Shown piece by piece: positions 1 through 7,900 of a stretch of 33,798 bases of DNA (the first letter of the stretch is position 1; every line of letters begins with the position of its first letter). The position numbers and the translations under genes were made by a program. Where the stretch lies: positions 1 to 33,798 of the forward strand of contig JADFPD010000012.1 of NCBI GenBank assembly GCA_022562475.1, read 5' to 3'. This DNA comes from Chloroflexota bacterium (GTDB taxonomy: Bacteria; Chloroflexota; Dehalococcoidia; Lucifugimonadales; UBA3495). The notes under the pieces are model-generated. The model made no database searches, had not been told where the DNA came from, and saw nothing but the letters and a program-made list of their open reading frames with translations.

Positions 1-341
1 GTTTACCTTTCTGTTTACTTCGTTTACTTTGTTTACTTTGGCGTTTACTTCCGATCCAACGAAACATCAGGAACCTCAGAAGATTAATCAATATTGGGAA
101 CAACCTGTGGTTTGATTCTTAGGCGATTGTGGAGGGGTAGGATTTCCTAGGAGTGCGCCAAAGGCGGGCTGAGTATTGTTGGTATTGCAGCCTGTTCCCC
201 CTCGGCTTTGATTGGCGGCTTATAGCTAGTAGCTCAGCCTGGATGACCCGTGACGGTCATTGCTTTTAAGTATGAAGGCCGAGACGCGCGAGCCGGCGGC
301 GGTGAACAGCGCCGCCAGAGTGTGATTCCGGGCGGACATTA

Positions 342-382
342 ACGAAGACGGGGACGGGCCGCATGCCCGTCCCCGTCTTCGT
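342..382. terminator. Perfect 18-bp inverted repeat with 5-nt loop, terminator-like hairpin
   Basis: acgaagacggggacgggc / cgcat / gcccgtccccgtcttcgt; lies just past the stop codon (391-393) of the minus-strand Zn-ribbon ORF; no strong T-tract on either side. Confidence 0.6.
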
Positions 383-390
383 CCCTGTCG

Positions 391-531
391 TTATTCCTCT
401 TCGTCTTCGTCACATTCGGGAACCGGAACCTCTTGTTGACAGTGCGGGCAGCTAAGCTCCGATTCGTCGACCTCGAGGTCCTCTACGATAAATGTTTTCC
501 CACACGACAGACATTGGAATTTTAATAGCAT
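391..531 (-). CDS. Small (46 aa) zinc-ribbon protein with acidic tail
   Basis: Reverse-strand translation MLLKFQCLSCGKTFIVEDLEVDESELSCPHCQQEVPVPECDEDEEE*; two CxxC knuckles; GGAGGAG upstream of ATG; below the length cut-off of the supplied ORF track. Confidence 0.6.
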   Translation of the reverse strand: MLLKFQCLSCGKTFIVEDLEVDESELSCPHCQQEVPVPECDEDEEE

Positions 532-576
532 GTCCACGCGTATCTCCTCCTCGACGAGATCGTGTCCCGTCGTATT

Positions 577-819
577 TTAAATTCGGGTTCGGATAGAGTC
601 CTCCTCGCCCCGCGTCGCTCGCAGGATCAACCGAAATGCCCTTTTCATTCGGGCTTTGCCGTCCGGCACTTCGGTGTGGTGAAACGACACGCGAAGCGAG
701 ACTTCGCCGCTTGAGGGTCTTCGCTCATCAGCGAATTCACCGGCGGTTTCCATCCTGGTGACCGGATCTCGGTCTTCATTCCCGTTCTTGCTGTTCAAGG
801 CTAAGGTCCTCTGATTCAA
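577..819 (-). CDS. Hypothetical protein, 80 aa
   Basis: ORF only, same strand and directly upstream of the Zn-ribbon ORF; no recognisable family. Confidence 0.3.
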   Translation of the reverse strand: MNQRTLALNSKNGNEDRDPVTRMETAGEFADERRPSSGEVSLRVSFHHTEVPDGKARMKRAFRLILRATRGEEDSIRTRI

Positions 820-942
820 CCCTTCAACTTACCTTACATGGAGTTACTTTACGTGTCTATACGACTATTAAATAGCATAAAATACTCGACATATGCATCG
901 ACAGAGGCTACATTACCGGCATAAAGTGTGCGGAGATACGAA

Positions 943-1893
943 ATGCCAAAGCGTAAGATCGAAGAAAATATCGCCGAAGAGGCAGCAAGCCTGAAAAGGA
1001 AGGGGCATTCCTTCCGGGCCATCGGTAAATCCCTGAAGATCGATCCGCGCACGGTGAAGGGTTTGGTGGACCGTGTGACAGCGGGCAAGAAGGTAGAACG
1101 TTGGGAGAAGGTCGATATCCAACTGGATGCCCAATATCTGGGTGAGCATTTCCACCTTTTACAGCAGGTCGGGGCAGGAGTGTTCGAGGCGGTGCAGACC
1201 CATGCCAAAAACACGGGGCCAAAAGTGGAGCCCGAGACATGGCTTGATCACCAGGTCGGCGCTGCACTGGCCCAAGGCGGGGAAGCCCTGCTGATCGGGA
1301 GGGGGATCGCTAAAGCACCAGTGATGGACCGGGACATCGAGGTGCCCCAACAGGTCTCGCGTATTTTGTTGAAGGGTCTGATGCAACACGAGACAGGATT
1401 GGCCGAGGCCCTGGATGGCGAGGCCGGGTGGACGAAACGGTGGCTGCACCTCCAGCAGTCCCGACAGAGTATGATCGAACGGGCTCAAGGTCTATTTTTG
1501 CAAAGCGGCTATAAAACTGATCATGCTTCGTCTATGGCGGAAACTGCGGTCAAGACCTTGATAACACGGACCGACGAACAGGTCGAAAGTCACTGGATCG
1601 TTGGTGAGCCTCCTCTGTCAAACGCCCCCGAGGCCGCCGACTATGATCGGGTGGTCAACGATATCAGCTTGCGTGAGATCCGCCGGAGTTTGCAGGATTC
1701 GAGTGATCGGGTCGCGGAGGCCGCCGAACAGGTCGCGAACGCCGTGATCGAGTTCCAACTCCGCGGCAGGCCTGACGGCCACTGCTTTCTGTGCCCTTCA
1801 AAAAGCGGGGAAGAGCCGCAGCAGCTACGCGCAGACGACATATCCAATGGTGATGGTCCCATCACCGCAGAAGGAGAACTTGATGCCGACTGA
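943..1893 (+). CDS. Helix-turn-helix domain hypothetical protein located next to the recombinase
   Basis: MPKRKIEENIAEEAASLKRKGHSFRAIGKSLKIDPRTVKGLV has an HTH-like N-terminus; ATG at 943 preferred over GTG at 928; its 3' end overlaps the recombinase start at 1883. Confidence 0.55.
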   Translation: MPKRKIEENIAEEAASLKRKGHSFRAIGKSLKIDPRTVKGLVDRVTAGKKVERWEKVDIQLDAQYLGEHFHLLQQVGAGVFEAVQTHAKNTGPKVEPETWLDHQVGAALAQGGEALLIGRGIAKAPVMDRDIEVPQQVSRILLKGLMQHETGLAEALDGEAGWTKRWLHLQQSRQSMIERAQGLFLQSGYKTDHASSMAETAVKTLITRTDEQVESHWIVGEPPLSNAPEAADYDRVVNDISLREIRRSLQDSSDRVAEAAEQVANAVIEFQLRGRPDGHCFLCPSKSGEEPQQLRADDISNGDGPITAEGELDAD

Positions 1894-2575
1894 GATACGG
1901 GCCGCGATCTACGTCAGGGTCAGCACCGACCTTCAAGAGAAGGAACAGACCATCCTGAGCCAATTGGAAGCGGTACGAGTGTACGTCTCGGAACGGGGAT
2001 ACATAAATATCGGTGAGTACATCGATGACGGCTTCTCCGGCGCCACCTTAGACCGCCCCGGACTCGATAGGCTTCGTGACGCTCTCCTCACCGGCGAGAT
2101 AGATGTGGTGGTATTCCACTCTCCTGATCGTCTAGCCCGAAAGGCCGTTTACCAAGGCCTGGTCCTGGAGGAGATCGAGAAAGCCGGCATCCGAGTGGAG
2201 TTTCTAAACTACCCGGTGGATGATTCCCCGGAGAGCCGGATGCTCCTTGGGATGCAAGGACTTTTTGCCGAGTACGAGCGGGCTAAGATAATGGAACGGA
2301 CCAGGAGGGGCAAGCTCCAGAGGGCGAGAGAGGGCGCCCTGGTCGGAGGGCACCCGCCGTTTGGGTACCGCTGGATAAAGAGGAGCGAGTCCGGCCGGGC
2401 CAGGTTGGAGATCTCTGATTACCAGGCGGCGGTCATCCGCCGCATGTACCGGATGCAGGTGGATGATCAGCTGAGCACCAGGTCAATCGCCAGGAAGTTG
2501 ACCCAAGAGGGAGTGGCGACCGCAAAGGGGGCAGCCAACGGCGGTATTTCGGATGTTGACCAACCCGGTCTATAA
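1883..2575 (+). pseudogene. Large serine recombinase, N-terminal part (resolvase catalytic domain), frameshifted
   Basis: IRAAIYVRVSTDLQEKEQT...DDGFSGATLDRPGLDRLRDAL...FHSPDRLARK, typical serine recombinase catalytic domain; ORF terminates after ...AANGGISDVDQPGL while the continuation is in another frame. Confidence 0.8.
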
Positions 2576-3428
2576 GGGTAGCTATCGTTACAGACAGTCA
2601 GGACAGGAGGAGATCCTGATCCCGGTCCCGGCTCTGGTGGACGATGTCACCTGGCAGGCAGCGCAATCGCAACTGCTGGCTAACACCCGGTTCTCTGCCC
2701 GGAACAACCGCCGTCACCAGTATCTGCTCCGAGGACTCGTGCGCTGCCCACGGTGCAGCGGAACTTACACTGGATTCACCCAAAGGGGCCGTAGCGGGTA
2801 CCGTTGCAACCGTGCCCATTGGGGTTCGTCATCGACGGGACAAAGGTGCTCTCCTGGCGCCATCTCTGGTGAGCCTCTTGAAAGGGCTGTGTGGGCGGCG
2901 GTCACCGAGGCGCTGCAGAACCCGCAGATCCTGATCGATGAGTACCGAAGTCGGCTAGAGGACTCAGATGCCGGTTCCGGCATCGCGTATGAACTCCGGC
3001 AGGTTGAGCTTGCGCTAAGGCAGGTAGGAGTCCAAGAAGACCGGTTCACGCAGGCGTACGCCAATGAGGCCATGGACCTCAAGCGCTACAAGACGGAGAT
3101 GGACAAGCTACGGGCACGTACTAAAGAGTTGAATGGAACTTCCCGAGACCTGAGGCGGAGGGCAGAGAAGGAGCAGGGCACCGAAAGGGCGCTTGAGCAT
3201 CTCGAGAGCTTTTGCCTCCGGATCGGGGAAGGACTTGATGACATGTCATTCGAGGAGCGCCAAGATTTGCTTAGACTAGTGGTCGACAATATCACCGTCG
3301 AGAACGGCACCGTGAGGATCGATACGATAATCCCCTCGGGGGATGACATGGGTCAATTGCGTACACGTCGTGGTAAGCCTGTCGAACCATCATTTGGCGT
3401 AAGCCTTCTCAACCGTGGAATGGCCTAG
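2553..3428 (+). pseudogene. Large serine recombinase, C-terminal part (recombinase and zinc beta-ribbon domains)
   Basis: MLTNPVYKGSYRYRQSG... and LVRCPRCSGTYTGFTQRGRSGYRCNRA...GQRCSPGAISG zinc ribbon, coiled coil; frame differs from the 1883-2575 ORF. Confidence 0.8.
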
Positions 3429-3462
3429 CAAGGTCCTTTGACGGGCTCAGGACGAACGGATT
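3368..3462. repeat. ~95-bp direct repeat, copy 1 (overlaps recombinase 3' end)
   Basis: cgtggtaagcctgtcgaaccatcatttggcgtaagccttctcaaccgtggaatggcctagcaaggtccttt...gaacggatt; near-identical to 3528-3622. Confidence 0.85.
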
Positions 3463-3527
3463 AGTCGCCATCGTCTCCGCTCTTGGAGGGACCACATACC
3501 CGCTCATGGTGAGGCGACATACCCGTT

Positions 3528-3622
3528 CGTGGTGAGCCTGTCGAACCATCGTTTGGCGTAAGCCTTCTCAACCGTGGAATGGCCTGGCAAGGTCCTTCGG
3601 CGTTCTCAGGAACGAACGGATT
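3528..3622. repeat. ~95-bp direct repeat, copy 2
   Basis: cgtggtgagcctgtcgaaccatcgtttggcgtaagccttctcaaccgtggaatggcctggcaaggtcctt...gaacggatt. Confidence 0.85.
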
Positions 3623-3658
3623 CGGCAAGGTCTCGAGGACCAGGTTGGCGGCCCCACA

Positions 3659-4714
3659 TCAACCATCGCGAAATGATGGCATGATCTTTTCGCTGAGCAG
3701 CTTCAGGGAGACGACAGTCTTCTCCTGGGACATCAGGCCCCGGTTGGTCAGCATCAGGTTCCTGACGCCAACGTCCCGCATCATCGCCACTTGCTCGGCC
3801 ACCCGCTTGTAGCCGCCGATCAGCGACTCCGAAACGTCTGGATTTGGGGTCTCCGCGTAGCCCGAGCGGCCCAGCGGCGCCCTCTGGACCGAGATCTCCA
3901 TCTCGGGCGGGTTCCACTCGGCTCGGACATCCTCTAGATGCTGGTAAGCAGCGTGATGCGCGGGCAGAAACTCGTTCATCGCCTCGTCGTCGGTCTCGGC
4001 GATGTGCATCTCGCGCCAGACCCAGAGCTGGTCCAGGTTTTTCTCCACCGCTTCCTCGCTGAACCCGGCCGCCGACATGGTGTCCCGGTACAGCTTGATC
4101 TTCTCTCCCGTGACGTTGCACGAATTGCCCCGGATCAGGACCGGCCGGCCGATCTTGGCCATCTCGACAAGCGAGGCGTCTCCGGTGCAGGCCCGGGCCA
4201 GCGGCGGGTGGGGCTTCTGGTAGGGCCTGGGCCGGACCGATGGGAACGACACCTGAAAATACTTGCCCTCGAACTTGACGTTGTCTTCGGTCCACGCCTT
4301 GATCAGCAGTTCCTCGGCCTCATCAAGCTGGGCGGCCCCGAGGCCTGTGGAAGTCCCGAAACCGACGTACTCGTAGGCGTTGTAGTTGGAGCCACGGCCC
4401 GTGCCGACCACCAGGCGCCCGTGGCAGAGGTTGTCCAGCAGGGCCGTCTGGATGGCCACGCGCACCGGGTTGTGCAGCGGCAGTTCCAGGATGCCGAAGC
4501 CCAACATGATCTTCTTGGTCTTAACCGCCACCGCGCTGGCGAACACCAGCGGGTCCCCATAGACGCACTCGCCGGTGAAATAATGCTCGGCGAACCAGAT
4601 GGCGTCCATCCCCAACTCCTCGACGAGTTGGGCCTCGTCCAGACAGGCCTGGATCTCCAGACCGTCCTGGCTATCGTCGAACTTCATCGGATAAAAGAAG
4701 TGCCCGAACCGCAT
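3659..4714 (-). CDS. LLM class (bacterial luciferase-like) flavin-dependent oxidoreductase
   Basis: MRFGHFFYPMKFDD...LGMDAIWFAEHYF...LVVGTGRGSNYNAYEYVGFG, luciferase-like monooxygenase motifs. Confidence 0.9.
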   Translation of the reverse strand: MRFGHFFYPMKFDDSQDGLEIQACLDEAQLVEELGMDAIWFAEHYFTGECVYGDPLVFASAVAVKTKKIMLGFGILELPLHNPVRVAIQTALLDNLCHGRLVVGTGRGSNYNAYEYVGFGTSTGLGAAQLDEAEELLIKAWTEDNVKFEGKYFQVSFPSVRPRPYQKPHPPLARACTGDASLVEMAKIGRPVLIRGNSCNVTGEKIKLYRDTMSAAGFSEEAVEKNLDQLWVWREMHIAETDDEAMNEFLPAHHAAYQHLEDVRAEWNPPEMEISVQRAPLGRSGYAETPNPDVSESLIGGYKRVAEQVAMMRDVGVRNLMLTNRGLMSQEKTVVSLKLLSEKIMPSFRDG

Positions 4715-4948
4715 GTGGGTTTACTCCGTGGTGGGGTTTCCAAGCTTTGATGTGGCGCTTGGCGGGCGTATTGTACTACTGATGTTGCTGGGGTGGCCCG
4801 CCCGGAGCATCGATCGAGGCGGGGCGGTTTGTAATATGATGGGCAAGAACCGCTTCGTGGACCCATCGAACAGGACTAGGCAAGCCCGGAGGACGTTCGA
4901 CTTGGATCGAAACCCCCTTATGTTTTCCTTCCCGACGGATGCCTGAAT

Positions 4949-6304
4949 ATGCCTAAACGGATGCTCATGAACGCATTTTCCATGAATTGTGTTTCGCACA
5001 TCCAGCAGGGGTTGTGGGTCCGCGGCGACACCCGCCAGCTCGATTACACCCAGCTAGACCCGTGGGTGGAACTGGCCCAGATCCTAGAGAAGGGCTGTTT
5101 CGATACGCTGTTTCTGGCGGACGTGATCGGGGTCTACGACACCTATCGCGGCGGGCCTGAGACATCGATCACCGAGGGGATGCAGACCCCGGTCAATGAT
5201 CCGGCCATGTTGGTCCCCGCCATGGCCCATGCCACCGAAAACCTTGGCTTTGCCTTCACCAGTTCGGTCCTCCAGATGCATCCCTTCGCGTTCGCCCGGC
5301 AGATGTCGACCCTGGACCATCTGACCCAAGGGCGGGTCGCGTGGAACATCGTGACGTCGTATCTGCCCAACGCCGGCATGAACTTCGGTTTCGGCGGGTT
5401 GCCGTCCCATGACGAACGCTACGACCTGGCCGACGAGTATCTGGAAGTGGTCTACAAGCTGTGGGAGGGTAGTTGGGAGGACGACGCTGTGTTGCGCGAC
5501 ACCAAGCGCGGGATCTACGCCGACCCGGCCAAGGTCCACCCGATCAACCACGTGGGGAAGCACTTCGAGGTAGCCGGACCTCATCTATCCGAGCCGTCGC
5601 CCCAGCGCACGCCCTTGCTCTTTCAGGCGGGCTCTTCCACCCGCGGCAGCAGCTTCGCTGCCAAACATGCCGAATGCGTCTTCATCGTCGACTCGCGGCG
5701 GAGCCTGACCGGCGCGGCCAGCGTCATCGCCGACATCCGGGGCCAAGCCGTCCGAAATGGCCGCCGCCTGGAAGACATCCTATTCTTTCAGGGACTGTCG
5801 CCGGTGGTGGGCGGCACCGAGGCGGAGGCCAAGGCCAAAGAGGCGGAATACTTGGAGCAGTTCAGCACCGAAGGAGCGCTCGCCCACCTGAGCGGCAGCA
5901 TCGGCGTCGACCTGTCCGCCATAGACCTGGATAAGCCACTGGACACCATCGATACCCAATCGATGCGAGGTATGGTGAAGGGGCTGATCGAGTCGAATCC
6001 GGACCAAACGCAAACCTTCCGAGATATCATACGCACCCGCAACGCCGGCCAGTTTCTCACGGGCGCCCCGGAGCAGATCGCCGACCGGTTGCAGGAATGG
6101 CAAGAAGCTGGGGTGGACGGCTTCAACCTCATCTACTCAGTAACCCCCGGCACCTTCACAGACTTCATAGACGCCGTGGTCCCCATCCTCCAACAACGCG
6201 GCCTGATGCAGGCGGAGTACACGCCGGGGCCGTTGCGCCAGAAGATTTTTGGGCAGGCGAGGTTGCCGGGCAGGCATCCAGCGGCGGGGTATCGAAGGGG
6301 GTGA
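4949..6304 (+). CDS. NtaA/SnaA/DszA-type FMN-dependent monooxygenase (LLM class)
   Basis: MNAFSMNCVSHIQQGLWV...FDTLFLADVIGVYDTYRGG...QMSTLDHLTQGRVAWNIVTSY...LLFQAGSSTRGSSFAAKHAECVFI, characteristic of the NtaA/DszA family. Confidence 0.92.
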   Translation: MPKRMLMNAFSMNCVSHIQQGLWVRGDTRQLDYTQLDPWVELAQILEKGCFDTLFLADVIGVYDTYRGGPETSITEGMQTPVNDPAMLVPAMAHATENLGFAFTSSVLQMHPFAFARQMSTLDHLTQGRVAWNIVTSYLPNAGMNFGFGGLPSHDERYDLADEYLEVVYKLWEGSWEDDAVLRDTKRGIYADPAKVHPINHVGKHFEVAGPHLSEPSPQRTPLLFQAGSSTRGSSFAAKHAECVFIVDSRRSLTGAASVIADIRGQAVRNGRRLEDILFFQGLSPVVGGTEAEAKAKEAEYLEQFSTEGALAHLSGSIGVDLSAIDLDKPLDTIDTQSMRGMVKGLIESNPDQTQTFRDIIRTRNAGQFLTGAPEQIADRLQEWQEAGVDGFNLIYSVTPGTFTDFIDAVVPILQQRGLMQAEYTPGPLRQKIFGQARLPGRHPAAGYRRG

Positions 6305-6347
6305 TGGGAACAGGTGGAGGGGCTGACCCTGACCTAGTGTGCTAGGT

Positions 6348-6827
6348 CTAAGCGATGTAAACTTTGACGTTGACCTGCCCTTGGGCGGTATCAACGGTGC
6401 CGATTCCCCATATTTGCAGCGAGTTCACCCAGGCGTAGGCTGGAGAAGATGTGGTCAGCGTGGCATTCTCCCGCAGTTGCAAGACCGGGCTTCCTTCTTC
6501 AGGCGTTGCCACACCATCGGCAAAAAGGGAAATTTTCTGGCGGTCGTTGGTGGTAATTTCAGCGTGAATGTGTAGGTCCACCCGTCCGTCCGCCCGAATA
6601 TTTATGTAGTCGACCCCATTAACCGTGCCCTCAAGTTTTGGACCGGTGAGGGAGCCTTCAAATGCCACGTCGAAACGGGCTCCCTCGTGGGGTGGCGCCG
6701 CTTGGCCCGATAGAATGTCTGCCATGTTTGCACCAAATTCAGTAACGCCGGTAAAGTTTACTTGTATTTGATAGATCAATTCGCCCACGGTAATATTGCT
6801 GGTGGTCATGATAGAAACCTCTCGCAT
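6348..6827 (-). CDS. DUF3237-like protein
   Basis: ARFDVAFEGSLTGPKLEGTVNGVDYINIRADGRVDLHIHAEITTNDRQKISLFADG resembles DUF3237 (UPF0311) family; likely start MTTSNITVG or MREVSIM. Confidence 0.7.
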   Translation of the reverse strand: MREVSIMTTSNITVGELIYQIQVNFTGVTEFGANMADILSGQAAPPHEGARFDVAFEGSLTGPKLEGTVNGVDYINIRADGRVDLHIHAEITTNDRQKISLFADGVATPEEGSPVLQLRENATLTTSSPAYAWVNSLQIWGIGTVDTAQGQVNVKVYIA

Positions 6828-7258
6828 TCTCAGTTTTTAGGGCCGCCCTGCTCCTGGAAAGTCGTCAGCGCCACTGGCGAACGAAGTCGTTTTATTGCAG
6901 GTCGTGGAGACCTCATCAAATTTAGCGGGCGAGTGGCCCAACGGCTAAGAAGTGACAGAACCCGGTTGAAGCCCCGGATGACCGGACTGGCCCCATCCCG
7001 TCCCGTCGGACGCATCCAGTCATTTGCGGGGCTGCAACAGCCGCAACCAGTGTGAGGCTAGGAGTTTTACGACATCCCAGGTCGTCGATGCCCGTTACGG
7101 CGCGAAGTTTACCACACCTGATCGGTCAACCTCTGGCTTTTACGTGGCCAGCCAGATAGCCAAATAGAAACCGGTCACCGCTGCCACAAAGCTGCCGGAG
7201 ACCCCCGCCGCTCCCCACCACCTATCTCCCTTCGCGATCGCAACCATGCCCGCCAAAA

Positions 7259-7728
7259 CCAAAGAGGCGGAATACCTGGAGCAGTTCAGCACCGAAGGAG
7301 CGCTGGCCCACCTGAGCGGCAGCATCGGAGTCGACCTGTCCGCCATAGACTTGGATAAGCCGCTCGATACCATCGATACCCAATCGATGCCAGGCATGGT
7401 GAAGGGGCTGATCGAGTCGAATCCGGACCAGACGCAAACCTTTCGCGATCTCATCCGCACCCGAAACGCGGGCCAGTTTCTCACAGGCGCCCCCGAGCAG
7501 ATCGCCGACCGGTTGCAGGAATGGCAGGATGCCGGAGTGGACGGCTTCAACCTCATCTACTCAGTAACCCCCGGCACCTTCGTGGACTTCATAGACGCCG
7601 TGGTCCCCATCCTCCAACAACGCGGCCTGATGCAGACGGAGTACGCGCCGGGGCCGTTGCGCCAGAAGATTTTTGGTGAGGCTAGGTTGCCGGGCCGGCA
7701 CCCGGCGGCGGGGTGGAGGCGGGGGTGA
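7259..7728 (+). pseudogene. Duplicated C-terminal third of the 4949-6304 monooxygenase (5'-truncated paralogue)
   Basis: KEAEYLEQFSTEGALAHLSGSIGVDLSAIDLDKPLDTIDTQSM...GRHPAAGWRRG* aligns without gaps to 5835-6304; about 9 aa differences over ~157 aa. Confidence 0.85.
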
Positions 7729-7900
7729 TGTGGCACCTGTTCCTCAACTAGTTGGGGTTGGTTCTCCCAAGCCTGTGGTCTCGTTGCCTCCGATTTCCCT
7801 AACCGATAGAATAAGGCGGACCACACCGGTTTTTACGCTATTCATCCTAGTGTAATTCAGTACGAAAGAATCGTTCATCAGATATGCTGGTTGTCGAGAT

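Noticed and set aside
3938-4750. 270-aa plus-strand ORF antisense to the LLM oxidoreductase
   Set aside because: Shadow ORF; no conserved motif.
6920-6990. tRNA-like stretch gcgggcgagtggcccaacggctaag...cccggttgaagccccgg
   Set aside because: D-arm- and T-arm-like pieces are visible but no anticodon arm or matching acceptor stem could be built; at most a degenerate remnant.
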